DNA from: an uncultured Erwinia sp.
GTDB lineage: Bacteria > Pseudomonadota > Gammaproteobacteria > Enterobacterales > Enterobacteriaceae
Length of the DNA: 24,905 bases
NCBI GenBank assembly: GCA_946221915.1
Contig: CAMIKG010000065.1
Coordinates: 1-24,905 of the forward strand
Direction: 5' to 3'
Part shown: piece after piece, positions 7,729 to 15,509 of the stretch
How the letters are laid out: each line of letters opens with the position of its first letter
How positions within the stretch are numbered: position 1 is the first letter of the stretch
Notes under the pieces: model-generated
Seen by the model: only the letters and a program-made list of their open reading frames with translations
Told to the model about the DNA's origin: nothing
Databases searched by the model: none
Made by a program: the position numbers and the translations under genes

Positions 7729-8925
7729 ATGAAAAAGAAGCTCCTCCTCTCGCTTATCTGTACGATTATTTGCGGCAATGCGCTTGCGGCAGAGAAAAAT
7801 AACGCCTGTGGGGAATATGTTTATGTTGCCGCCAGTAAAAAAAATACCCAGCTTTACCGCTTTAATCCCATCAATGGCGAAGTGAACATTGTCGATAATG
7901 TCAAAAGTTATCCTGAGGGTTACACCGCCCTCGGCCTGCGCCCTGAAGACAAAAAAATCTATGGCATGAGCTTTGATAACCTCATCACCATCGACCCGAT
8001 ATCTGGAGTGATTGAGAAACAAAAAGTGCAGGGATTAGCCAGTAACAGCGCCTGGTTTAACGGTGATTTTGAACCCGATGGCAAAACGTTATTTGTCTCG
8101 ACCATTGCCCCCAATAAACCGACCTGGCGCATTGATGTGAGCCAGAAGCCGCTGAAAGCCGAACCCTTCACCCCAACCGGCGGCGGCCGCTGGGATGACT
8201 GGGTATTCCACCCGGCAGATAAGCGCCTCTATTCCGTCGACGGTGACAGCGGCGACTTACTGGTGATGGATTTCAACAGTAAGACGGAACTGAAAACGGT
8301 GCTGAAGCAGAGCGTATTCCCACCCGCGCAGGCGTCAGATCAGCCCTCTGCAAATCGTAAATCCTATTCCGCGCTGTTCTTTGATGAGAAAGGGATACTG
8401 TACGCCATCGATTCCAGAGGCAATGTCAGCAGCACTGATTTGAGTGAGTCCACAGAATCCACGCCGATTGATGCCTCACAGATTCACTCTTCGGAAATTG
8501 TCGGTGGTGTGCCGATTGACGTGAATCATCTGGAGGTGATTAACGCCGCAGGCTGTATTAAAGAGCTGCCGGTTCCGCCAAGTTACGACAAAGTCAGCGT
8601 CAGCCAGCATTTCAATACATCATGGCCGGTCACCTGGCCATTAAAAGGCAGAATGTACAGTTATGATCTCGATGTGAATAGCGGTAAAGATCAGCTGCGT
8701 AAATTCAGGGTCAGCTTTAAATTAGCGCAGCAGGGAGAAGTGACATCGTCTGGCGTGACGTTAGAAAAACAAACCGATGACACCATCTTCCTTGAGAGTA
8801 AAGATGATCAGGTGCTGCCTGCGGAACAGAATCGCAAGATTAATATTCAGGTTCTGGTTCCCGGCGATAACCTTCCGGCTGCAGGTGAGTTAACGGGATT
8901 ATTTGCCTCGGCGCTGGAGCGATAA
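7729..8925 (+). CDS. Secreted propeller-like protein of unknown function
   Basis: I cannot assign a function. The 398-residue product starts with a classical Sec signal peptide (MKKK, hydrophobic core, ALA cleavage site after residue 20), so it is periplasmic or exported. Residues 28 to about 250 show recurring short strand-turn units with motifs such as YVYVAAS, LYRFNPINGEV, KKIYGMSFDN, KTLFVSTI, KRLYSVDGDSGDL and GILYAIDSRGNV, resembling blades of a beta-propeller (compare the DUF6923 group of surface proteins; this match is from memory). Mature Cys27 and Cys276 could form one disulfide closing the propeller. A separate beta-rich domain spans about 285-398. There is no lipobox, no membrane anchor and no obvious catalytic motif. 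The gene stands alone between the xyloside unit and the bet cluster, with a ribosome site AAGG about 9 nt before the ATG. Confidence 0.72.
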   Translation: MKKKLLLSLICTIICGNALAAEKNNACGEYVYVAASKKNTQLYRFNPINGEVNIVDNVKSYPEGYTALGLRPEDKKIYGMSFDNLITIDPISGVIEKQKVQGLASNSAWFNGDFEPDGKTLFVSTIAPNKPTWRIDVSQKPLKAEPFTPTGGGRWDDWVFHPADKRLYSVDGDSGDLLVMDFNSKTELKTVLKQSVFPPAQASDQPSANRKSYSALFFDEKGILYAIDSRGNVSSTDLSESTESTPIDASQIHSSEIVGGVPIDVNHLEVINAAGCIKELPVPPSYDKVSVSQHFNTSWPVTWPLKGRMYSYDLDVNSGKDQLRKFRVSFKLAQQGEVTSSGVTLEKQTDDTIFLESKDDQVLPAEQNRKINIQVLVPGDNLPAAGELTGLFASALER

Positions 8926-8974
8926 ATGATAATGATGAGTGATGGGCGCTTTTCTTAATGACGCCTTTAAGACG

Positions 8975-9090
8975 ATCCCCTTCCCCATAACATGGCAAGG
9001 GTTAGGGAGGGGGAGCTACTGACCCGCAACGGAGTGGTTTGCTCCCCCATCCCTGCCTTCCCCCGCCACGCGGGGGAAGGAGCCGGGCGT
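8975..9090. repeat. Palindromic GC-rich intergenic repeat / bidirectional 3'-end structure
   Basis: Between the convergent secreted-protein and betA genes lies a G-run/C-run region with two nested structures. One imperfect stem pairs 9005-9016 (GGGAGGGGGAGC) with 9041-9053 (GCTCCCCCATCCC). The other is a perfect 11-bp stem, 9056-9066 with 9070-9080 (CCTTCCCCCGC / GCGGGGGAAGG), with a CAC loop. The composition resembles dispersed palindromic repeats found in enterobacterial and Erwinia-type genomes. It may also serve as a transcription end for both genes. Copy number elsewhere cannot be judged from this window. Confidence 0.55.
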
Positions 9091-9142
9091 GCACACTGTG
9101 TCAGCCGTTCAGTGTGGCTCTGTCGGGGTGTGAGGGGAACAA

Positions 9143-10789
9143 TCAGCGTTGCAGCTGATAATACTCCGCCGTCGACGGTGCCAGCGGTGCTTTACCGCGG
9201 ATCGCATCGGAGATCTTCTCAGCCAGCATCACCGTCGGCGCATTCAGGTTGCCGGTAACGATCTGCGGCATAATCGACGCATCCACCACGCGCAGCTGCT
9301 GCAGGCCATGCACCCGGCCCTGCTCATCCACCACAGCCATCTCATCACTGCCCATCGCGCAGCTGCCACAGGGGTGATAAGCCGTTTCCGCATGCTCACG
9401 GATAAAGGCGTCAATCTGCTCATCGCTCTGCACCGCAATGCCAGGCTGGATTTCAGCGCCGCAATACTCCGCCAGCGCAGGCTGACGCATAATCTCGCGT
9501 GTCAGGCGCACCGCCGCGCGAAACTCCTGCCAGTCGCGCTCCACAGACATATAGTTAAAGAAGATCGATGGCGCAGCGTAAGGATCTTTCGAAGTCAGTT
9601 TAACCCTGCCACGGCTCATGGAGCGCATTGGCCCGACATGCGCCTGGAAGCCATGCTCTTTCACCGGGCTGCTGCCGTTATAGTTAATCGCCACCGGCAG
9701 GAAGTGGTACTGCAGATCCGGCCAGCCGGGCTGGTCATCACTGCGAATAAAGCCGCCCGCTTCAAACTGGTTACTGGCGCCAACGCCGGTGCCTTTGAAC
9801 AGCCACTCCGCGCCGATAGCTGGCTGGTTCCACCACTGCAGAGCCGGATACAGACTGACGGGTTTTTTACAGCGGAACTGCATATACACTTCCAGATGAT
9901 CCTGCAGATTGCGCCCCACGCCGGGTAAATCATGCACCAGCGCAATATCCAGCTCGCGCAGCCACTCCTGCGGGCCAACGCCGGAGCGCTGCAGGATTTG
10001 TGGTGAGGCGATCGCGCCGGCGCATAACAGCACTTCACGCCCCGCCTGCGCCTGATGGCGCTGGCCTTTCACCAGCCACTCGACGCCCGTGGCCGTTTTG
10101 CCGTCAAACAGAATGCGATCCGTCTGCGCATGGGTGACAATGGTCAGATTGGGCCGCTGGCGCGCCACATCCAGATAGCCACGCGCGGTGCTGGAGCGAC
10201 GACCGTTTGGCGTCACGGTGCGATCCATCGGCCCGAAGCCGTCCTGGCGGTAACCGTTGAGATCGTCGGTTTCATGGTGGCCCGCCTGCACGGCGGCATC
10301 GATAAAGGCGCGATACAGCGGATTGTTGCCCTGTTTCGGTGTTGCCACACTCAGGTAGCCGTCACCGCCGTGATAGTCGTTTGCGCCGATATCACGCTTC
10401 TCCGCACGGCGGAAATACGGCAAGCAGTGCAGATATGACCACTGCGCAAAACCAGTCTTCTCCGCCCAGTTATCGTAATCCAGCGCATTGCCCCGGATAT
10501 AACACATACCGTTAATCAGCGACGATCCGCCGAGTCCTTTACCGCGTCCGCACTCCATACGGCGGTTATTCATCTGTGGTTCAGGATCGGTTTCATAGGC
10601 CCAGTTGTAACGTTTGCCCTGCAATGGATACGCCAAAGCGGCTGGCATTTGGGTACGGAAATCCAGGCGATGATCGCGCCCGCCGGCTTCCAGTAAAAGT
10701 ACCGATACGTCAGCATCCTCAGTTAAACGGGTCGCCAGCACATTGCCTGCTGAACCCGCGCCAATAATGATGTAGTCAAATTTCTGCAT
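9143..10789 (-). CDS. betA: Choline dehydrogenase
   Basis: BetA is a membrane-associated FAD flavoprotein of the GMC oxidoreductase family. It oxidises choline to betaine aldehyde, the first step of glycine betaine synthesis. The 548-residue protein begins with the dinucleotide-binding motif DYIIIGAGSAGNVLA and the LLLEAGG segment, and carries the GMC signature GLGGSSLINGMCYIRG. The catalytic pair is visible near the C-terminus: His472 (TAYHPCGSC) and Asn516 (GNLNAP), with the 44-residue spacing of the His466/Asn510 pair of choline oxidase. A GGAGG ribosome site lies 4 nt before the ATG. It is the last gene of the leftward betI-betB-betA operon, separated from betB by 63 bp containing a strong hairpin. 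Confidence 0.95.
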   Translation of the reverse strand: MQKFDYIIIGAGSAGNVLATRLTEDADVSVLLLEAGGRDHRLDFRTQMPAALAYPLQGKRYNWAYETDPEPQMNNRRMECGRGKGLGGSSLINGMCYIRGNALDYDNWAEKTGFAQWSYLHCLPYFRRAEKRDIGANDYHGGDGYLSVATPKQGNNPLYRAFIDAAVQAGHHETDDLNGYRQDGFGPMDRTVTPNGRRSSTARGYLDVARQRPNLTIVTHAQTDRILFDGKTATGVEWLVKGQRHQAQAGREVLLCAGAIASPQILQRSGVGPQEWLRELDIALVHDLPGVGRNLQDHLEVYMQFRCKKPVSLYPALQWWNQPAIGAEWLFKGTGVGASNQFEAGGFIRSDDQPGWPDLQYHFLPVAINYNGSSPVKEHGFQAHVGPMRSMSRGRVKLTSKDPYAAPSIFFNYMSVERDWQEFRAAVRLTREIMRQPALAEYCGAEIQPGIAVQSDEQIDAFIREHAETAYHPCGSCAMGSDEMAVVDEQGRVHGLQQLRVVDASIMPQIVTGNLNAPTVMLAEKISDAIRGKAPLAPSTAEYYQLQR

Positions 10790-10810
10790 TCCACCTCCGG
10801 TAGATAATCA

Positions 10811-10832
10811 GCCGGCGGCGTATGCCGCCGGC
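10811..10832. other. Perfect intercistronic hairpin between betB and betA
   Basis: GCCGGCGGC / GCCGCCGGC form a perfect 9-bp all-G/C stem with a 4-nt loop (GTAT on the plus strand), ending 21 bp before the betA start. No T tract follows on the minus strand, so it is unlikely to be a full terminator. A role in setting the betB:betA ratio by mRNA processing or stability is inferred. Confidence 0.6.
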
Positions 10833-10852
10833 GTAAAGCGTGGTAATCGTGG

Positions 10853-12319
10853 TTAAAAGGCTGAGGGATACTCACCCATGTCAATCAGAATCGATTTAGT
10901 GCGCGTGTAGTGCTGCAGCGTGTCGAGACCGTTTTCACGTCCCAGACCCGACTGCTTGTAGCCACCGACCGGCATCGGCGCCGGGGATTCGCCCCAGCTG
11001 TTGACCCAGCAGATGCCTGCTTCCAGCTGATGAATGACGCGGTGCGCGCGATCCAGCGAACGGGTAAACACCCCGGCGGCCAGACCCAGTTCGGTATTAT
11101 TGGCGCGGTTGATCACTTCCTGCTCGTCGTCGAAGACCAGGATGCTCATCACCGGACCAAAAATTTCTTCGCGCACGATGCGCATTTCATCGTGACAGTC
11201 ACTGAACACCGTCGGTTCGACGTAGCAGCCTTTCGCCAGCGCGCCATGGCTGATACGGTGACCGCCCGCCAGCAGACGCGCGCCCTCCTGCTGACCGAGT
11301 TTCAGGTAAGAGACCACCTTCTGGCAGTGCTCTTCGCTGACCAGCGGGCCAAAGTTCACCGTCGGGTCGCGCGGGTCGCCGGTTTTGATGTTGGCCATTT
11401 TCTGCAGCAGGCGCTGTTCGAAGCTGTTCAGCAGAGAACGGTGAACAAACACGCGGGTACCGTTGGTGCACACCTGACCGCTGCTGTAAAAGTTAGCCAT
11501 CATCGCGCCATCGACTGCGCGTTCCAGGTCGGCATCTTCCAGCACAATCAGTGGCGATTTGCCGCCCAGTTCCATGGTGACATCTTTCAGATTCGACAGC
11601 GCCGCATCCGCCATCACGCGCTTACCGGTATTCACTTCGCCGGTAAAGGAGACTTTGGCGATCGCCGGGTGCTGGCTCAGCGCCTGACCCACCTCTCCTG
11701 CGCCCTGCACTACGTTAAACACGCCATCCGGCAGACCGGCTTCGCTGTAGATTTTCGCCAGCTCCAGCGCCGACAGCGGCGTCACTTCGCTTGGCTTAAA
11801 GATCATCGCATTGCCGGTCGCCAGCGCCGGGGCGCTTTTCCATAACGCAATCTGGATCGGATAGTTCCAGGCACCAATCCCGGCGCAGACGCCCAGCGGT
11901 TCGCGGCGGGTGTAGACCAGCGCGCTGTCACGCAGCGGGATGGATTCCCCCTGCACCGCCACCGCCAGTCCGGCGTAATATTCCAGTACGTCCGCGCCGG
12001 TGACGATATCGACGGCCGCGGTCTCACTGATCGGTTTGCCGGTATCGGCGGTTTCCAGTTCAGCCAGCTGCTGGTTGCGTTCGCGCAACAGCGCCACCGC
12101 TTTCAGCAGCACGCGGCTGCGCTCTACCGGGGTATAGCTGCGCCAGATGCGTTGTCCGGCCAGCGCGGACGCCACGGCGCGATCAACATCCTGTGCTGAC
12201 GCGGCGGTGACTTCGGCAATCACTTCGCCATTGGCGGGATTGATGCTGGTGAACACCTCACCGTGGCCCGGCAGCTCGCGGCCATTGATGTATAAGCCCC
12301 GACGGTTAAATGTGGTCAT
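10853..12319 (-). CDS. betB: Betaine aldehyde dehydrogenase
   Basis: BetB is a soluble NAD(P)-dependent aldehyde dehydrogenase that oxidises betaine aldehyde to glycine betaine, the second step of osmoprotectant synthesis. The 488-residue length is close to the 490 of E. coli BetB. Key residues are visible: Asn151 (GAWNYP), general base Glu250 (VTMELGGKSP) and the nucleophile Cys284 (SSGQVCTNGTR). The coenzyme-binding segment FTGEVNTG is at 225-232. The reading frame extends 27 codons further upstream, but the ATG at 12319 is chosen because it matches the usual N-terminus and has a GAGGAGG ribosome site 5 nt upstream. It lies 13 bp after betI in the same operon. Confidence 0.96.
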   Translation of the reverse strand: MTTFNRRGLYINGRELPGHGEVFTSINPANGEVIAEVTAASAQDVDRAVASALAGQRIWRSYTPVERSRVLLKAVALLRERNQQLAELETADTGKPISETAAVDIVTGADVLEYYAGLAVAVQGESIPLRDSALVYTRREPLGVCAGIGAWNYPIQIALWKSAPALATGNAMIFKPSEVTPLSALELAKIYSEAGLPDGVFNVVQGAGEVGQALSQHPAIAKVSFTGEVNTGKRVMADAALSNLKDVTMELGGKSPLIVLEDADLERAVDGAMMANFYSSGQVCTNGTRVFVHRSLLNSFEQRLLQKMANIKTGDPRDPTVNFGPLVSEEHCQKVVSYLKLGQQEGARLLAGGHRISHGALAKGCYVEPTVFSDCHDEMRIVREEIFGPVMSILVFDDEQEVINRANNTELGLAAGVFTRSLDRAHRVIHQLEAGICWVNSWGESPAPMPVGGYKQSGLGRENGLDTLQHYTRTKSILIDMGEYPSAF

Positions 12320-12332
12320 ATCGCCTCCTCTG

Positions 12333-12938
12333 CTAAGGGGTTTCGCGCGCTGGTGTCTGTAACCAGAGCGCCAGATTCTGATAACACAGCTCACGCGCAT
12401 CTTCTAAGCCGTGTGCCATCGGCTGCGGCGCGAGCGACATACGCAGCCACAGCCCATCGATTAATGCCGCCAGACTGCGGCCAGCCTGACGCGCCTGCTC
12501 TCGCGGCAATGCGCGGGCAAAATGCGCGCTAAGGTTGGAGTACAGGCGACGGTCGTTGATGCACTGCAGGCGCTGCAAATTAGGCTGATGCAGACTGTTG
12601 GTCCAGAACACCAGCCAGGTTTTCAGCACCGGCGCCGCCACCTGACTCAGATCAAAGTTGCCATCGATAATCGCGCGGATTTGCGCCTGCGGGTCCTTCG
12701 CCGCGCGTACCCGATGCCGCTCCACCGCCAGCCAGAGATCGGTCAGGATCTGACGCATGCAGGCATCAAGCAGTCCGTTCTTGTCGCCAAAGTAGTGGCT
12801 GACAATCCCGGTGGACACGCCCGCCTCTTTCGCTATCACGGCAATACTGGCGTCCGCCAGGCCGACCCGATCAATTACCGTCATGGTGGCGTTAATCAGC
12901 TGCGCCTGACGGATAGCTTTCATCCCTACTTTTGGCAT
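12333..12938 (-). CDS. betI: TetR-family choline-responsive repressor BetI
   Basis: BetI is the TetR-type repressor that controls the bet genes and is relieved by choline. The N-terminal helix-turn-helix is IAVIAKEAGVSTGIVSHYFG, followed by DKNGLL as in E. coli BetI, and the ligand domain contains ALIDGLWLR. The open frame reaches 13001, but translation from there would run through the operator palindrome. The ATG at 12938 aligns with the E. coli start (MPK.GM) and gives 201 residues against 195. The upstream ribosome site is weak (GAAGAG). It is the first gene of betI-betB-betA and is divergent from betT. Confidence 0.95.
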   Translation of the reverse strand: MPKVGMKAIRQAQLINATMTVIDRVGLADASIAVIAKEAGVSTGIVSHYFGDKNGLLDACMRQILTDLWLAVERHRVRAAKDPQAQIRAIIDGNFDLSQVAAPVLKTWLVFWTNSLHQPNLQRLQCINDRRLYSNLSAHFARALPREQARQAGRSLAALIDGLWLRMSLAPQPMAHGLEDARELCYQNLALWLQTPARETP

Positions 12939-13100
12939 CGCGATATCACTCTTCGAACACTTAATGATTGATAGACTAATCATTTTATATTGAACGTTCA
13001 ATCAATAAAAACTAGTATTTATAACAAGTGGGCAACAATTCCACGTTTTACGTAAGGATAATTAGCGCAAAATTCACACTAACATGATGAGGTTTTTTCA
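12939..13100. promoter_or_regulatory. betI-betT divergent control region with candidate BetI operator
   Basis: ATTGAACGTTCAAT at 12989-13002 is a perfect 14-bp palindrome, the size and symmetry expected for a TetR-type operator. Each half supplies TTGAAC, a plausible -35 element, to one strand. For betT, TTGAAC (12990-12995), 17 bp, TAGTAT (13013-13018). For betI, TTGAAC (complement of 12996-13001), 17 bp, TAGTCT (complement of 12973-12978), which is a poor -10. A second dyad, AATGATT-8 bp-AATCATT (12963-12984), lies on the betI side and overlaps that -10. In E. coli BetI acts in the corresponding intergenic region. The exact site assignment here is inference. Confidence 0.7.
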
Positions 13101-15116
13101 ATGCTGGGAACTCAGGATCGTCTGTTAATACAGCCGGTTAGACTCAACAAAGCGGTATTCTTTGGTGCCGCGCTGGTGGTTATTCTGTTTTCGGGGACGG
13201 TGCTGCTGTTTCCTGAACAAGCCAGTCAGCTTCTTTCGCAGGCGCAGGCCTGGGCATCTGCCACCTTCGGCTGGTACTACATGCTTGTGGTGGCGTTTTA
13301 CCTCGGCTTTGTGCTGTTTATCGCCTTCTCACGTTATGGTGATATCCGTCTCGGTCCCGACCATGCACGACCCGATTTCAGTTATGGCACCTGGGCAGCG
13401 ATGCTATTTTCCGCCGGCATCGGTTCCGAGTTGCTGTTTTATGGCGCGTCAGAACCGCTCGATCACCTGCTGCAGCCACCCGATGGCGTCGCAGGTTCCG
13501 CGCAGGCGGCGCGCGACGGTATGGTGCTCACCATGCTGCACTGGGGATTACACGGCTGGGGTATCTATACCCTGGTGGCCATGGCGCTGGCCTATTTTGC
13601 CTACCGTCATAACCTGCCGCTGGCGCTGCGTTCCGCGTTTTATCCGCTGATTGGCGACCGGATTAATGGTCCTATCGGTCATGCCGTCGATATCTTTGGT
13701 ATTGTCGGCACCCTGTTTGGCCTGGCGACCAGCCTGGGCATTGGCGTGATGCAGATAAACTCCGGCATCAGTTTTCTTACTGGCATCGCGCAAAGTCACA
13801 CTATGCAGGTGATCCTGATCGTAATTGTGATGGGCGCGGCCACGCTGTCAGCAGTCAGTGGCGTCGATAAAGGCATTCGTCGCCTGTCGGAAGTGAATAT
13901 GCTGCTGGCGTTGCTGATGTTCTGCTTTGTGCTGTTTGCCGGCCCCACCAGCCATCTGCTGAATACCCTGGCGCAGAACTTTGGCGATTACGTGGTCAAT
14001 CTGCCACATAAAACCTTCGATCTTTACGCTTACAGCGACAGCAGTAAAGACAGCTGGCTCGGCAGCTGGACGGTGTTTTACTGGGCATGGTGGATTGCCT
14101 GGTCACCGTTTGTCGGCATGTTTATCGCGCGTATTTCCCGTGGCCGCACCCTGCGTGAGTTTGTCATTGGCGTACTGCTGATCCCGATGGGCTTTACCCT
14201 CGCCTGGCTGTCAGTATTCGGCAATAGCGCGCTGTCGCTGTACCAGCAGGGGCTGGATAAACTGGGGGATATCGCCCTGAGCGAACCGGCGATGGCGGTC
14301 TATCATATGCTGGCGACCTATCCGCTGGCGACGCCAGTTATCGCGCTGGCGGTGATGATCTGCTTTATTTTCTTTGTCACCTCCGCCGACTCCGGTGCGC
14401 TGGTGGTGGCGAATCTCTCCTGCGTGGGCGACAGTGCAGGCGAAGATGCCCCTAACTGGCTGCGTATCTTCTGGGCAGCGGCGGTGTGCGTGTTAACCCT
14501 GTCACTGCTGTTCGCCGGTGACTACACCTCGCTGCAGACGGCGGTGGTATTGAGCGCCCTGCCGTTTTCACTGGTGCTGGTGTTGTTTGTTGTGGCGATG
14601 TACCGCGCGCTGCACCATGAAAAGCAGAAAGATCGCAGCCGTTCACTGGCGATTGCTGCGCCAATGCTGAACGATCGTTATCGTCCGGGACATACCAGCA
14701 GCTGGCGGCGACGCCTGAACCGCGCCATCTCATATCCTTCACGCGATATGGTGTATCGCTTTATGGATGAAACTGTGCGTCCGGCGCTGAGTAAAGTGTC
14801 CGCGGTACTGGAGGAGAAAGGTTTGCAGGTGGAAAGCGATCTGTCACCGCAGGACTTTACTCTTGGCATTCGCGTGTCGCATGGTGAGGAAGCGCCCTTC
14901 CATTATGGCGTGCAGATGAGCGGCTACAGTACGCCGTCGTTTGTGCGCAGCAGCGGCCACTTCAGTCACACTGCCAGTCGCTACTACCGTGCGGAAGTGC
15001 ATCTGTGGGAAGGCAGCCAGGAGTATGACCTGGTGGGTTACACCGAAGAACAGATTATCAACGATATCCTCGATCACTACGAGCGCCACCTGCAGTTCCT
15101 GCATCTGGTGCGTTAA
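13101..15116 (+). CDS. betT: BCCT-family high-affinity choline transporter
   Basis: BetT is a proton-coupled choline importer of the betaine/choline/carnitine transporter family, acting in the inner membrane. The 671-residue protein (E. coli BetT is 677) has about twelve membrane segments. The family signature around residues 323-350 (WTVFYWAWWIAWSPF, then ISRGRT) carries the tryptophans of the substrate aromatic box. A long hydrophilic C-terminal domain (about 515-671) with EGSQEYDLVGYTEEQIINDI matches the regulatory tail of E. coli BetT. A TGAGG ribosome site precedes the ATG by 8 nt. The gene is divergent from betIBA and supplies the substrate for BetA and BetB. The closely related osmoregulated BetU/BetT2 types remain possible. 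Confidence 0.94.
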   Translation: MLGTQDRLLIQPVRLNKAVFFGAALVVILFSGTVLLFPEQASQLLSQAQAWASATFGWYYMLVVAFYLGFVLFIAFSRYGDIRLGPDHARPDFSYGTWAAMLFSAGIGSELLFYGASEPLDHLLQPPDGVAGSAQAARDGMVLTMLHWGLHGWGIYTLVAMALAYFAYRHNLPLALRSAFYPLIGDRINGPIGHAVDIFGIVGTLFGLATSLGIGVMQINSGISFLTGIAQSHTMQVILIVIVMGAATLSAVSGVDKGIRRLSEVNMLLALLMFCFVLFAGPTSHLLNTLAQNFGDYVVNLPHKTFDLYAYSDSSKDSWLGSWTVFYWAWWIAWSPFVGMFIARISRGRTLREFVIGVLLIPMGFTLAWLSVFGNSALSLYQQGLDKLGDIALSEPAMAVYHMLATYPLATPVIALAVMICFIFFVTSADSGALVVANLSCVGDSAGEDAPNWLRIFWAAAVCVLTLSLLFAGDYTSLQTAVVLSALPFSLVLVLFVVAMYRALHHEKQKDRSRSLAIAAPMLNDRYRPGHTSSWRRRLNRAISYPSRDMVYRFMDETVRPALSKVSAVLEEKGLQVESDLSPQDFTLGIRVSHGEEAPFHYGVQMSGYSTPSFVRSSGHFSHTASRYYRAEVHLWEGSQEYDLVGYTEEQIINDILDHYERHLQFLHLVR

Positions 15117-15125
15117 CGGTTTCAC

Positions 15126-15149
15126 GGCGGTGCCTGCACCGCCTTTACT
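15126..15149 (+). terminator. Probable terminator after betT
   Basis: A perfect 7-bp stem (GGCGGTG / CACCGCC) with a CCTG loop starts 10 bp after the betT stop and is followed by TTTACTT. It is a compact rho-independent terminator with a short T tract. Confidence 0.65.
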
Positions 15150-15509
15150 TCCTGCTCCACTTCCAGCATCACTTTCCCTCTCCCGGCCACTTTATTCACC
15201 ACAGAAAATATGTGGTTAGTTAGCACGCAAACGATTGCTGTGGCTTTTGGTTAAAAATCAATCACGACAATGGATTATTATTTCATCACTTTCCCGGAAG
15301 GCAACATTTAACACCAGTTAACAGCATTAATTAGCTTCATTAACGTCACAGATGCGAAAACGCAGCAAATAAAAAAAGTCTTGCCTGATGCCACAGGATC
15401 AGCGAAATTAAGCGCCGTTTTGCCATCTAATAAAAAGGCAGCGAATAGTTTCACACTGTTAAAGCCTGCTTAATTTCCGATGCGAAATAGCATCTATCCA
15501 GAGGTACAT
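15150..15509 (+). promoter_or_regulatory. Long AT-rich leader/promoter region of dtpA
   Basis: About 360 bp without a supportable gene. The stretch from about 15225 to 15480 is AT-rich, with several TTAAC/TTAAT motifs. TTGCCA (15420-15425), 18 bp, AATAGT (15444-15449) is a tentative promoter. In E. coli, tppB/dtpA expression depends on OmpR, so regulator sites are expected here, but I could not identify one confidently. The AGAGG ribosome site for dtpA is at 15500-15504. Confidence 0.4.

Noticed and set aside
9149..9928. 259-codon open frame on the plus strand opposite betA
   Set aside because: It is an antisense shadow of betA; its composition and lack of recognisable domains argue against a gene.
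10910..11845. 311-codon open frame on the plus strand opposite betB
   Set aside because: It lies wholly inside the well-supported betB gene on the other strand, has a His/Arg/Gln-rich shadow composition and no ribosome site.
12939..13001. Upstream extension of BetI to 13001
   Set aside because: It would translate through the operator palindrome, and the family N-terminus starts at 12938.
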